From Pedobacter polysacchareus (GTDB lineage: Bacteria; Bacteroidota; Bacteroidia; Sphingobacteriales; Sphingobacteriaceae), in the NCBI RefSeq assembly GCF_019802255.1, contig NZ_JAHYSS010000002.1, positions 248,001 to 312,000 of the forward strand: a DNA stretch of 64,000 bases. The letters are read 5' to 3'. The notes beneath the pieces were generated by a model that was not told the origin of the DNA, searched no databases, and saw nothing but the letters and a program-made list of their open reading frames with translations. Shown one piece after another: positions 46,944 through 57,795 of the stretch (the first letter of the stretch is position 1; each line of letters begins with the position of its first letter). The position numbers and the translations under genes are program-made.

Positions 46944-47057
46944 TCAGTATAGTTTACCGATAATTTTCCGCTGTTCGTCGGACTTTTTATTGGCTTTGAC
47001 TCTCGCTGCTTTCCTAGCTGCATAGAATACTGCATTTTTGGAATAGCTAATTCCTAA
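46944..47057 (-). other. Short basic reading frame, possible small gene or remnant
   Basis: A minus-strand frame, open from 47057 back to the stop at 46944, encodes about 37 residues rich in Lys, Arg and Ala (KNAVFYAARKAARVKAN followed by KKSDEQRKIIGKLY). It has no ATG, GTG or TTG start; ATT at 47051 is the only near-cognate one. The composition is unlike random AT-rich DNA, so it may be the tail of a decayed gene or a small protein with an unusual start. Confidence 0.25.
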
Positions 47058-47075
47058 TCACTAAACTAAAAAAAG

Positions 47076-47312
47076 ATGAACATAATGATTTTTAAAACCT
47101 CGGTACAGGATCAAAAAGATCTGACTTCGATTAGACCTGTGATGAATACTTTATTCGGAGAAAAAAATTGGTCTTTAGCTTTTGACGATGTAGACAAAAT
47201 TTTAAGGGTAGTAAGTGCTATTCCCGCGGTTGCAGTAGTGAAACATATTTTGATGAATAATGGTTTCTTTTGCGAAGAACTTCCTTACTCCCTGGACGAA
47301 TTTAACGTATAA
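47076..47312 (+). CDS. Small HMA-like (ferredoxin-fold) protein without the CxxC motif
   Basis: The 78-residue protein shows a beta-alpha-beta-beta-alpha-beta pattern: MIFKTSVQ, a helix to about residue 30, WSLAFDDVDKILRVVS, then a helix with VVKHILMNNGFFCEELPY. This resembles heavy-metal-associated domains, but the metal-binding CxxC is missing and only one Cys (about residue 67) remains. A metal role is therefore unlikely. It stands alone and converges on a lipoprotein gene with 2 bases between stops. Confidence 0.55.
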   Translation: MNIMIFKTSVQDQKDLTSIRPVMNTLFGEKNWSLAFDDVDKILRVVSAIPAVAVVKHILMNNGFFCEELPYSLDEFNV

Positions 47313-47314
47313 AC

Positions 47315-48112
47315 TTATTTCTTGAATTCGCTGATGTCAACAATTCTATCGTTATCATTTTTTTTCAAAAAGGAAACGCCTTGTTTATTCTTTTGAAAAC
47401 TGAAGTTGTTTTGCACCCAACTGTAGATTGCCGGTACTTCTGAAGGTAAATCACCTGGGAAAGCTTGTGATAAGGTTTCATCAGTGACAAAATTTACCTG
47501 ATATAATTCTTTTGGTGTTGCAAAAACAATAGTTTGTCTGTCTGGAGACAGCATCAGGAATTTTCCGGCAATTCTTTGCTCAGGATCTTGTCTTTTTAAT
47601 ATGTAGGCTTTTGCAGTCACACCGGTGATGAAGAAATCATTATTGATCAGATGCCCTGTCCGGCCAAGTCTATTGATGCCTAAACCAGATTTTTCTCCAG
47701 GTCCAGGTTTGGTTGGACGCTCTAAACTGACCACTTCCAATTTCCCATCTTTTAAGGAAATGATATAAACTGGTGCTGCCAATGCAGTTGCATCTGCAGT
47801 TTGCACAAGTAAGCTCGTTTTCTGTGTATTAATGAATTCTGCAAATGTGAAGTGTTGCGTTGATTTTTTAGGGTCTGAAGGAGCTGTTTGTATACTCACC
47901 GTGCTATCTCTGAATTTTACTGACAACCACTCTTCCTGTTCTGGTTTGTTGAGTTTATAGATGGTAATCGAATCGGCCTTTTGTTCTGAATATTGATTAA
48001 AGGCTTCGTTTTTTGTTAAAACTCTAGGCACGTAGTTTTTTATCTTTTCTTCTTCTTTACTACAGCCAAAGATCAGTGTGATCAGTGTAAGGGCAAGCAG
48101 GCATTTTTTCAT
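47315..48112 (-). CDS. Lipoprotein, unknown function
   Basis: Counted from ATG 48112 the protein is 265 residues and has a lipoprotein signal: basic MKK, a hydrophobic stretch, then LIFGC with the lipid-bearing Cys at 17. The Cys is followed by SKEEE, which favours surface or inner-leaflet sorting rules I cannot resolve. The mature part is predicted beta-rich and resembles no family I recognise (VISLKDGKLEVVSLERPTKPGPGEKSG, FLMLSPDRQTIVF). The in-frame extension to 48148 is ignored because the lipoprotein signal starts at the inner ATG. Confidence 0.7.
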   Translation of the reverse strand: MKKCLLALTLITLIFGCSKEEEKIKNYVPRVLTKNEAFNQYSEQKADSITIYKLNKPEQEEWLSVKFRDSTVSIQTAPSDPKKSTQHFTFAEFINTQKTSLLVQTADATALAAPVYIISLKDGKLEVVSLERPTKPGPGEKSGLGINRLGRTGHLINNDFFITGVTAKAYILKRQDPEQRIAGKFLMLSPDRQTIVFATPKELYQVNFVTDETLSQAFPGDLPSEVPAIYSWVQNNFSFQKNKQGVSFLKKNDNDRIVDISEFKK

Positions 48113-48300
48113 AATTGAACGGAAAGTAATTGTGGTCTGTTTATACACAAATATATAAAAGAAAGGGAATTATTGCTAAACAGTAAACTTTACTTAGACG
48201 AATGAACTCGAATGTTATTTTGGCTACTGCAATTGGCAGTGACGGTAAAAGCTATGCGATCAACTCGACCTATAACTGTAAGTAATTTGATTAAATAAAG

Positions 48301-48331
48301 AAAGGGATGTTCCATCCAGACACATCCCTTT
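48301..48331 (-). terminator. Terminator of the pfkA-gap operon
   Basis: AAAGGGATGT and ACATCCCTTT are exact reverse complements around an 11-base loop, 33 bases past the gap stop on the minus strand, followed by a T-rich tail. Confidence 0.65.
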
Positions 48332-48363
48332 TCTAACCAAATATAAACCTGTATGAACGGGTT

Positions 48364-50212
<1,849 letters not shown>

Positions 50213-50214
50213 AA

Positions 50215-51201
50215 TTAAATGGATAAAACCTTAGTCATTTCTAACAGGTCGCTTTCCAATTTAAAAGTGTGCCTGGTTAGCGCTTCGTCTATACTTGTCG
50301 TCTTTATATCATTTCCACGTAATCCAACCATCTGCATGGTACTTCCTTTCAATAATTCATTCACAGCTGCAAAGCCTAAACGACTGCCTAAAATTCGGTC
50401 GAAACTACTTGGGCTGCCTCCACGTTGCAGGTGGCCTAATATCGTAACTTTCGTGTCATAATGGTTAAAACTCTCTTTCACTTTTTTCGCAACATCATAA
50501 GCACCACCGGCTTTATGGCCTTCTGATACAATTACAATGCTAGAAGATTTCTTGGTAGATGCGCCAATTGCCAATTGTGAGATCAGTTCATCCAGATGGG
50601 TTTCTTTTTCCGGTAGGAGTACTGCTTCTGCGCCACTGGCGATCGCACTTCTCAAGGCAATGCATCCCGAATCTCTGCCCATTACTTCAATAAAGAATAA
50701 ACGGTCATGGGAATCGGCAGTATCTCTGATTTTATCTATTGCTTCAATAACGGTATTTATTGCCGTATCGTATCCTAAAGTGAAATCTGAGCCGTATAAA
50801 TCATTGTCGATCGTGCCTGGAATTCCAATTACACGAATTCCGAACTTCTTTCCAAAAAGCTGTGCGCCTGTAAATGTACCATCACCTCCAATCACTACCA
50901 AGCCGTCAATATCACGTGCTTTTAAGTTTTCAAAAGCCAGCTGCATTCCTGCTTCAGTCTTAAACTCCAGACAACGCGCTGTTTTTAAAATGGTACCACC
51001 TAAGTGTATAATGTTACTAACGGATCTTGCGTCCATTGGCTTGATGTTGTTGTTGATCAAGCCCTGATAGCCCTGCAAAACCCCAAACATGTTGATTCCA
51101 TTGTATATGCCGGTACGTACTACTGCTCTAATGCAGGCGTTCATCCCTGGAGCGTCTCCTCCAGATGTCAATACGGCGATATTTTTAATATTTGGTTTCA
51201 T
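50215..51201 (-). CDS. pfkA: ATP-dependent 6-phosphofructokinase PfkA
   Basis: PfkA phosphorylates fructose-6-phosphate to the 1,6-bisphosphate. The 328-residue protein has LTSGGDAPGMNACIR (GGDAPGMN at 14-21), GGDGTF at 105-110 and the catalytic D132 in GTIDNDLYGSDFT. The Gly after GGD points to ATP rather than pyrophosphate as donor. It is the first gene of the operon with the kinase paralogue and gap and diverges from a Nudix-type regulator across 564 bases. Confidence 0.96.
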   Translation of the reverse strand: MKPNIKNIAVLTSGGDAPGMNACIRAVVRTGIYNGINMFGVLQGYQGLINNNIKPMDARSVSNIIHLGGTILKTARCLEFKTEAGMQLAFENLKARDIDGLVVIGGDGTFTGAQLFGKKFGIRVIGIPGTIDNDLYGSDFTLGYDTAINTVIEAIDKIRDTADSHDRLFFIEVMGRDSGCIALRSAIASGAEAVLLPEKETHLDELISQLAIGASTKKSSSIVIVSEGHKAGGAYDVAKKVKESFNHYDTKVTILGHLQRGGSPSSFDRILGSRLGFAAVNELLKGSTMQMVGLRGNDIKTTSIDEALTRHTFKLESDLLEMTKVLSI

Positions 51202-51765
51202 GATTTGTGATTACGAATATAGCGTGTATTTTTTACACTAAGTAATTTATTTTTTATTTTCCTATGTAATTAGGATGCAAGTGTATTTTTTTGCCTCAAT
51301 GTTTAAAAATTTAATATTTTTTATAGGTTGATCAAAGGTATTTGTTGCTGTAATGATTTAGTGGCGCCAGGAAAAATAAGATTCCAGGCCAACATTTCTA
51401 CAAAAATCAGCATCTAATCTTTATAAACAAGATTCATCATCCCTGCATCCGAAGGATTAGCGCATGCAATATAGAAAACACGACTGAAAAATCCGATTCA
51501 TAACCTCATTTCCTGGCAGATTCTTTTGCAACATTATTTTTATAATTATACTTTTCATTTTGTTTTTAACTTAAATCCTGTTAATCTTGTTAAAACGAGA
51601 TATTATTTAAGAACTTTATAGATTAAACCCGAGTGGAGGAGATGAGAAGTACAGAACCGGGTGTAAGGGAAACGAATAGAAAAGATAAATAATCTACAGA
51701 AATTAACGCCTTAATTGAATTCAAGGCAGATTGAAAAATAAGTTTGATAAATAAAATTAGATATT
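51202..51765. other. Divergent intergenic region, 564 bases
   Basis: No gene is seen. The region separates pfkA (-) from the Nudix-HTH regulator gene (+) and should hold both promoters. On the minus strand TATATTCG, one mismatch from TAnnTTTG, lies near 51216-51223, next to the GTGTA repeat. The part near 51360-51500 shows no structure I can name. Confidence 0.4.
51224..51238. promoter_or_regulatory. Candidate operator upstream of pfkA
   Basis: GTGTA and TACAC flank five T bases, an exact inverted repeat 23-37 bases before the pfkA ATG. A second GTGTA half lies at 51281-51285. It could bind the Nudix-HTH regulator encoded divergently, but this is inferred from position only. Confidence 0.3.
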
Positions 51766-52455
51766 TTGAAAGAAGTCTTACCAAAGTTTAATTCCACTTT
51801 CTCGATTGATTGTGTGCTGTTCGGATTTGATGAAGGAGAATTGAAAATTCTTTTGATTGAAAGAAACGAGGAACCATTTAAAGACTGGTGGGCATTGCCA
51901 GGAAATATAGTTGGAGAAGACGAAAGTTTAGACCAGTCGGCCTCCCGTATTTTGCATGAGCTAACCGGTTTGGGTGACGTGTATATGGAACAATATTACA
52001 CCTTTGGGGATGTGAACCGACATCCACAAGGAAGGGTAGTCAGTATTGCCTATTATGCGCTCTTGAGGTTAGGAGGTGATAAAGCCTTGAAACCATTGAG
52101 CAATTATGCCAAACAGGCCCATTGGATCAATGTGCAGAACTTGCCAAAGCTGGCATTTGATCATCAGCAGATCTTCGATAAAGGGCTGGAGAAAATTAAA
52201 AGAAGAATCAAGCATCAGCCCATTGCTTTTGAGCTGTTACCTGAGAAATTTACCCTCACACAGCTGCAGAATGTTTATGAAATTATCTTGAGTAAAAAAC
52301 TGGATAAAAGAAACTTTAGAAAGAAAATGCTGAGCTTCGGCGTACTGAAAGATCTGGAAGAGAAACAAAAGGGAGTAAGCTTTAGGGCAGCAACCTTGTA
52401 TAAATTTGACAAGCGTAAATACGCCAAATTATTTGGCAAAGAGATCTCTTTTTAG
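51766..52455 (+). CDS. Nudix-domain transcriptional regulator (NrtR/AraR-type) with degraded Nudix box
   Basis: The 229-residue protein has an N-terminal Nudix fold (about 8-140) and a C-terminal winged helix (about 155-229, LTQLQNVYEIILSKKLDKRNF and RKKMLSFGVLKD). The Nudix box GX5EX7REUXEEXGU is changed: N47 for the first Gly, E53, R61, E65 and G68 kept, but I62 and L66 replace two metal-binding Glu. It is therefore probably a ligand sensor rather than a hydrolase, like NrtR or the Bacteroides AraR group, which control NAD or sugar genes. The start is TTG at 51766. It diverges from the pfkA-kinase-gap operon, a possible target. Confidence 0.8.
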   Translation: MKEVLPKFNSTFSIDCVLFGFDEGELKILLIERNEEPFKDWWALPGNIVGEDESLDQSASRILHELTGLGDVYMEQYYTFGDVNRHPQGRVVSIAYYALLRLGGDKALKPLSNYAKQAHWINVQNLPKLAFDHQQIFDKGLEKIKRRIKHQPIAFELLPEKFTLTQLQNVYEIILSKKLDKRNFRKKMLSFGVLKDLEEKQKGVSFRAATLYKFDKRKYAKLFGKEISF

Positions 52456-52483
52456 TCTCAGATGCGATCAATTTCCTGCCTTT

Positions 52484-52525
52484 AAAAAAACGGCCACCGT
52501 ATTTAAATACGATGGCCGTTTTTTT
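52484..52525. terminator. Bidirectional terminator
   Basis: AAAAAAACGGCCA and TGGCCGTTTTTTT pair exactly, with an inner GTATTTAAATAC palindrome. It lies between the Nudix regulator gene (+) and the outer-membrane receptor gene (-). Confidence 0.85.
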
Positions 52526-52534
52526 AGCTCCGGT

Positions 52535-55252
52535 TTATTTCCCTTTATGAATGGCAATCTTATACTGATAAGTAGCCAGGAAATACCTTCTGAGAATCTG
52601 CTGTTCAGAAGTACTTACTGAATTCTCACTTGCATAGCGATAAACAGAAATACGCTGGTTTAATACATCGAATACCGATAGTTTTAGTTGTCCGCGGTCT
52701 TTTTTGAACATCTGGACACTGACCGCAAGGTTCAGAATGTTGGCGCTTTTTGAGAAACCTTCGCTGAGATTTGGATTATAGTTAAAGTTGTATTTACCAT
52801 CAATGATGATTCTTTGAGGCCATCTTAAAGTCAGTTCCGCCCCAATATTATGTGAGGGCGTATTGATATTTTTAAAGTCTACTTTTTTATAGGTTGTGAT
52901 GGATTGTCTGAAATCGTATTTCGTGCTAATGGTAAATAAAGATTGATAATTGAAGTTGAAACTCTGACTGGCGTTTGCATAGTAATTGTATTGTATGCCT
53001 TCATCCTGGTTTAGAAAAAAAGCACTTTTAGTGACATGGAGGGAAAAATAGCTTTCTAATCCAAATTGCCAGTCCTGAGACTTTTTAAACTGCTTGCCAA
53101 AATTTGCACCCATATAACCGGATACTCCGCCATCTTTGTTAATAGGGGTGGTAGTTGTCGTTCCATTGGCATCTATCGTATTTTTTTCAATGGTATTGTT
53201 GTCAGTGAATGTTAATCCTGCATAGGTATTAAAATTGATCTGCTTTTCATTATTGTATTTGTAGAAGTTTCCAGTAAACTCACGATTGTATTTAGGCTTC
53301 AGTTCAGGATTCCCAATGTATTTGCGGAGCTGTGTGTACGTTCTGGTGATGGGCTGCATCTGAGCGATGTTAGGCTGTTCGATTTGTTCCTTATAGTAGA
53401 TGGAAAAACCTGGACCTTGAAAGGATACCATTGGAAATATGTTAAAGTATTTTAAGTATTGATCGGGAATGGCTTTGTTAAATTTGTTTTGCAGACTTTG
53501 TAAGGTGGCATTCATGCCGACTCTGATGTTGTATTCTTTTGAGAAGCGATAAGAAAGTTGCGGCATTAGTTTTTGTGTCCAGGTATTTCTGGTCAGTTCG
53601 CTGCTCTGCTCAGACAGGAAGATGTTGTATAAACCATCCACTGGATTTTTGTCGTAATTGGAGACCTTTTCTGTAGAATTGACATAATTAGCCCCAGCCT
53701 TGAGCTCCAGTTCCAGAGACTTACTAAAGGGGTAACTATAATCTATACTGATAGCCGCATCATTTGAGCGGTTATTGTTGTCTTCCAGCCGATCTAAAAG
53801 TTCCGATTTAATCGTTTCCACATAGGACTTTAAATCCATCAGAGAATAATTGTCAGCAGATTTTCTATTCAAATTTAAGAAATGCTGAATGTTTATGGAT
53901 TCGCCTTCCTTTTTAAACCGTCTGAAGTAGGAAGCAGTGTGAGAAAAGCCACGGTCGTCTGACTTATTCGTGTTTGCACTATTAGATTCAGAAAGTTTTG
54001 GATGTAAGGTGTTGAAGCTGCTGTTCATGCCTGAACTTTGCTGATACTCGCTGCCTAGGTTAAGTGTTGGTCGATACCGAAAACGGTTTAAAGTATCAGG
54101 CGCCCATTCAATTAAACCTGATATTGCATGTTTATTCTTGTTGTTCCGATTTTCTGACCTGGAAGAAGAACTGAGTATGGTTTCTGCCAATGTTTGCTCA
54201 TTAAAATTGGTTGAACTAGCTGTAGTTCGGGTATTGGTATAAAAATAGGTCAGATTGCTTTTTAGTTTCTCGCCATAATTGTTATTGATGTTTAAGCCTC
54301 CGCTGCTTACCTTTTCCATATGGCCACCCCAGCTTTGTCCGCCAAAGGTGCCGTCATAAAATTCTGAGCCCCCAGATCGGTCGAAACCTCCCATCGAATA
54401 TAAATCGTCCTGAGAAAAGCCGGTTTTATTCAAGTTATTCGATAAGCCAATGAGACTTACCTGTAAAGTATCTCTGAAATTACTCAGGATGCCTCCTACT
54501 TCATAACGATCTCTGCTGCCAGCTCCAGCCTGAATTTTGCCTATGGTACTTTTTTTGATTTTACTTTTTAATTTCAGGTTGATGACCTTTGAGAGCTCCG
54601 AGGCATTGAGTTTATGGGAAGGGTCATTTTCCCGGTCATCATACACCTGAATTTTGTCGAGCAGGTCGGCATCCAGATTTCTGGTAGCCACCAATGGATC
54701 ATTTCCAAAAAACTCTTTACCGTCAATCAGCAGCTTGCTGATCTTCTTTCCATTCACCAGAATAGAACCATTGCTATTGACCTGCACCCCAGGTAATTTC
54801 CTTAGCAGCTCTTCTACTACGGCATTTGGCCTGGTCTTAAAAGCTTCAGTATTGAACTCTATCGTGTCTTTTTTGATCAGTACTGGTGATCTTTCTCCCT
54901 GAATGATGACTTCTTTCAGGTGTGTACTGCTCAGCAGCAGTAGACCAAAATCTTTAAGCTCACCGCCTTTTAATTGCAGATGCTGTCTATGTGTAGGGTA
55001 ACCCACATAAGAAATAATCAGTTTTGTAGGGCGGTCTACGGGAATACCCGATAAATTAAACCCTCCCTTTTTATCAGATAAGGTATAAGAAATTAAAGTG
55101 GTGTCTTTTGAATTGACCACAGCAATAGTAGCAAATTCTATAGGAGCATTACTGCTGGAATCAGCTAAAGAACCTTTTATGGCGGCTTTATTTTGTGCGT
55201 AGGTATTGGATGCTATTAAAAATAGCAGGAGAGGAGCTAAAACTTTAAACAT
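52535..55252 (-). CDS. TonB-dependent receptor-like outer membrane beta-barrel protein
   Basis: The 905-residue protein has a signal peptide (about 1-19, ending TYAQ), a carboxypeptidase-regulatory-like domain (about 24-105, with SDKKGGFNLSG and ISYVGY), a plug-like region (about 130-225, with VEELLRKLPGVQVNSNGSILVNG and IDGKEFFGNDP) and a long barrel rich in Asn, Ser and aromatic residues. This layout is the Bacteroidota group of receptor-like barrels that lack a separate SusD. The substrate is not evident. It converges with the Nudix regulator. A TonB box is not obvious. Confidence 0.85.
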   Translation of the reverse strand: MFKVLAPLLLFLIASNTYAQNKAAIKGSLADSSSNAPIEFATIAVVNSKDTTLISYTLSDKKGGFNLSGIPVDRPTKLIISYVGYPTHRQHLQLKGGELKDFGLLLLSSTHLKEVIIQGERSPVLIKKDTIEFNTEAFKTRPNAVVEELLRKLPGVQVNSNGSILVNGKKISKLLIDGKEFFGNDPLVATRNLDADLLDKIQVYDDRENDPSHKLNASELSKVINLKLKSKIKKSTIGKIQAGAGSRDRYEVGGILSNFRDTLQVSLIGLSNNLNKTGFSQDDLYSMGGFDRSGGSEFYDGTFGGQSWGGHMEKVSSGGLNINNNYGEKLKSNLTYFYTNTRTTASSTNFNEQTLAETILSSSSRSENRNNKNKHAISGLIEWAPDTLNRFRYRPTLNLGSEYQQSSGMNSSFNTLHPKLSESNSANTNKSDDRGFSHTASYFRRFKKEGESINIQHFLNLNRKSADNYSLMDLKSYVETIKSELLDRLEDNNNRSNDAAISIDYSYPFSKSLELELKAGANYVNSTEKVSNYDKNPVDGLYNIFLSEQSSELTRNTWTQKLMPQLSYRFSKEYNIRVGMNATLQSLQNKFNKAIPDQYLKYFNIFPMVSFQGPGFSIYYKEQIEQPNIAQMQPITRTYTQLRKYIGNPELKPKYNREFTGNFYKYNNEKQINFNTYAGLTFTDNNTIEKNTIDANGTTTTTPINKDGGVSGYMGANFGKQFKKSQDWQFGLESYFSLHVTKSAFFLNQDEGIQYNYYANASQSFNFNYQSLFTISTKYDFRQSITTYKKVDFKNINTPSHNIGAELTLRWPQRIIIDGKYNFNYNPNLSEGFSKSANILNLAVSVQMFKKDRGQLKLSVFDVLNQRISVYRYASENSVSTSEQQILRRYFLATYQYKIAIHKGK

Positions 55253-55376
55253 GAAGAGCGTGTTGTATGGTGGTTTGTCTGTTTTCTTTTTAGGAAAATA
55301 GATTGGTTATTCAAGTATACTGTATTTTCGTAACTATGTCTAGTTAAATTATGTTAAAACATTTATGAGCCATAAA

Positions 55377-55409
55377 AAAAGAGGGTACCTGATTCAGGCA
55401 CCCTCTTTT
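55377..55409 (-). terminator. Rho-independent terminator of the BadF-type kinase gene
   Basis: AAAAGAGGGT and ACCCTCTTTT form the outer stem and CCTGA/TCAGG an inner one; on the minus strand seven T follow. Confidence 0.85.
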
Positions 55410-55428
55410 GCTTTATAGGAATATGTGA

Positions 55429-56286
55429 TTATTTGTTCACTGTATTCATGTGGTAATCCACTAAATCATCTATAGGAGAACGGATCACTTTACCAACGCC
55501 CATTTCATATCTATCGGCCACCTGGCTTAAAATATCTCTGAAGCTATAACCTACAGATCCAACACAGTTTAACGTATATTCCTTGTAATTTGGATAATGA
55601 ATCACCAAATTCTCAAAGAAGGCTGTAAATGCGAAATCTACTGTAGAGAAGGTATAATCTTCGTAATTGTCTTTATAGTCATATAAGAACTTGCTGAAAC
55701 CAGCGCAAAAACGATTCGGAAGTGGTTTATTATAAATATGGTCAAAAATGTCCTCATTCGTTAAGGCAAAGTTATCATAGAAACTTTCTCTTAAACCTTT
55801 AGGCATATAACCTTTCATGTAATCACTAAGAATTCTTTTTCCGATATAACATCCACTACCTTCATCTCCAAGGAAATAACCTAGAGAATCAATGTTCATG
55901 GTAATGTCTTTACCGTCATACAAACAAGAGTTTGTACCTGTGCCTAGTATCGCTGCAAAACCAGGCTCATCACCTAGTAAAGCACGGCATGAAGCCAATA
56001 AATCGTGTCCTATGTTGATCTTTGCGTTAGGAAAAACCTGCTGCATCGCATCTGCTACAATTTTGCGCTTGGCATCTGTTGAACAACCTGCACCATAGTA
56101 ATTTACTTCGGTAAGTTTATCAGTTTCTAAATGATCCGGAAGAGATTTTCTTAACGAACCAACAATATATGCGGTATCTGAAAAGTATGGATTGTATCCC
56201 TCTGTATTAAATAGAATTTTTCTGCCTGCTTCATTAATTAAACACCAATTGGTTTTGGTTGAACCACCATCTGCAATAACTATCAT
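55429..56286 (-). CDS. BadF/BadG-type ATPase, likely N-acetylglucosamine or glucosamine kinase
   Basis: The 285-residue ASKHA-fold protein has the phosphate-1 loop IADGGSTKTNW (D6), a DLLASCRAL segment with the catalytic-type Asp, ILGTGTNSCLYDG and YFLGDEGSGCYIGKR. These fit the BadF/BadG/GlcNAc kinase family, and a cytoplasmic amino-sugar kinase is the best guess. It is a close paralogue of the operon member at 49.4-50.2 kb but keeps all motifs, so it is the active candidate. It stands alone between a terminator and a long divergent promoter region. Confidence 0.82.
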   Translation of the reverse strand: MIVIADGGSTKTNWCLINEAGRKILFNTEGYNPYFSDTAYIVGSLRKSLPDHLETDKLTEVNYYGAGCSTDAKRKIVADAMQQVFPNAKINIGHDLLASCRALLGDEPGFAAILGTGTNSCLYDGKDITMNIDSLGYFLGDEGSGCYIGKRILSDYMKGYMPKGLRESFYDNFALTNEDIFDHIYNKPLPNRFCAGFSKFLYDYKDNYEDYTFSTVDFAFTAFFENLVIHYPNYKEYTLNCVGSVGYSFRDILSQVADRYEMGVGKVIRSPIDDLVDYHMNTVNK

Positions 56287-56744
56287 CTTAATTTGTTTTT
56301 TTCGGGATAAAAGTAAATAATCCTAACACTTTTGTAGGGTTTTTTTTCATAAATTTAATTCTTTGGTTTAAGATTTTAAATAATTTTCCGCCTCTATTGT
56401 ACAAATAAGGACGTTTTTGCTCGTTTTATTTATTGATTTAAAGTTACCATATTGTTAAAAAAACACTAAGCCTAAAATACACTTGTTATTTTGAAATCCA
56501 AATTTAAAATCAAGCATTTACGGGAATTGACATTTTAATTGGGGGAAAAGGACATTTTTTAAATTTAAAAAACCTCCATTACAAGGTTAATAAACGTTTT
56601 AGTGGCGTTAAAAGATCTTTTTTAATAAAAGATACATATTCTTGATTTAATGTAATTATCTCGTTAGCTCCCTGGATTTTGTACTGCACCTCTTTTTAAC
56701 GACATTTAAAAAGATAATATTTGTAGACAAGCTGATAACATAAA
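56287..56744. other. Divergent intergenic region, 458 bases, AT-rich
   Basis: No gene or RNA is seen. It separates the BadF-type kinase (-) from the threonine aldolase operon (+). I found no full -33/-7 pair; TACTTTTA on the minus strand near 56308-56316 is one mismatch from TAnnTTTG, and TAATATTTG near 56714-56722 has one extra base. Confidence 0.4.
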
Positions 56745-57788
56745 ATGATAGGAATAAAGATTGATTTGAGAAGCGATACTGTGACCAAACCAACGGCAGG
56801 CATGCTGGAAGCCATGATGACAGCGAAGGTTGGCGACGATGTTTTCGGAGAAGACGAAACCGTTCATCAGCTGGAAACGAAGCTGGCCGCGATGTTTAAT
56901 ATGGAAGCCGGATTGTTTTGCCCTTCGGGAACAATGACGAATCAGATCGCCATCAAATGTTTTACCCAACCCATGGATGAGGTCATTTGCGATCAGACTG
57001 CGCATGTATATCGGTATGAAGGTGGCGGAATTGCCTACCATTCTATGGCCTCTGTCAGGTTGCTGAATGGGCCGCGCGGTATCGTTACCCCGGAAATGAT
57101 AGAGCCAGAAATCAATGATGACAATATTCATTATCCCAATTCAAGCCTGGTGGTATTGGAAAATACCGTTAATAAAGGAGGAGGAGCTTGTTATCATTTG
57201 GCCCAGATCGAGCCGATTCATACCTTATGTAACATTAAAGGGCTGAAATTACACCTTGATGGTGCCAGAATATTTAATGCCCTGATCGCTACCGGCAATT
57301 CCCCAAAACACTACGGACAATATTTCGATGGCATTTCTGTCTGTCTTTCCAAAGGACTCGGTGCCCCTGTAGGCTCTGTTTTGTTGGGCAGCAAAGAGAT
57401 GATTAGAAAAGCGGTGAAAATCCGTAAAGCATTTGGGGGAGGGATGAGACAAGCGGGGTTCCTGGCTGCGGCTGGAATTTACGCCCTGGATCACCATGTG
57501 CAAAGGCTGTCTATCGATCATGATCATGCTAAGTCTCTATCTGCAGCATTAAAGCAGGTCAATTACGTGGTATCTGTGATGCCCGTGGAAACAAATATTG
57601 TGATTTTTGAAGTCGCAGCAGGATTTAAAGCAGAAAATATTGTCCATCTTTTGGCCGAGAAAGGCATCGCCTGCAATACCTTCGGACCTACAACAGTCCG
57701 CATGGTGACACACCTCGACATTTCGTCTGAGATGATCGACCGCGCCATAGAAACCATTTTAAATTTACATCCTTCTGCCCATAAATAA
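56745..57788 (+). CDS. ltaE: Low-specificity L-threonine aldolase
   Basis: This PLP enzyme cleaves threonine or allo-threonine to glycine and acetaldehyde. The 347-residue protein begins [12 protein letters not shown], has [11 protein letters not shown] and [13 protein letters not shown], the DGARIFNA cofactor motif (D172) and the Schiff-base lysine K203 in [14 protein letters not shown]. The length and order match the family. It heads an apparent operon with accC (7 bases later) and ribE, a combination without an obvious metabolic link. Confidence 0.93.
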   Translation: MIGIKIDLRSDTVTKPTAGMLEAMMTAKVGDDVFGEDETVHQLETKLAAMFNMEAGLFCPSGTMTNQIAIKCFTQPMDEVICDQTAHVYRYEGGGIAYHSMASVRLLNGPRGIVTPEMIEPEINDDNIHYPNSSLVVLENTVNKGGGACYHLAQIEPIHTLCNIKGLKLHLDGARIFNALIATGNSPKHYGQYFDGISVCLSKGLGAPVGSVLLGSKEMIRKAVKIRKAFGGGMRQAGFLAAAGIYALDHHVQRLSIDHDHAKSLSAALKQVNYVVSVMPVETNIVIFEVAAGFKAENIVHLLAEKGIACNTFGPTTVRMVTHLDISSEMIDRAIETILNLHPSAHK

Positions 57789-57795
57789 CCTTTAC

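Noticed and set aside
48202..48285. 27-codon plus-strand frame between the lipoprotein and gap
   Set aside because: Too short, no ribosome site and no family; I cannot tell it from chance.
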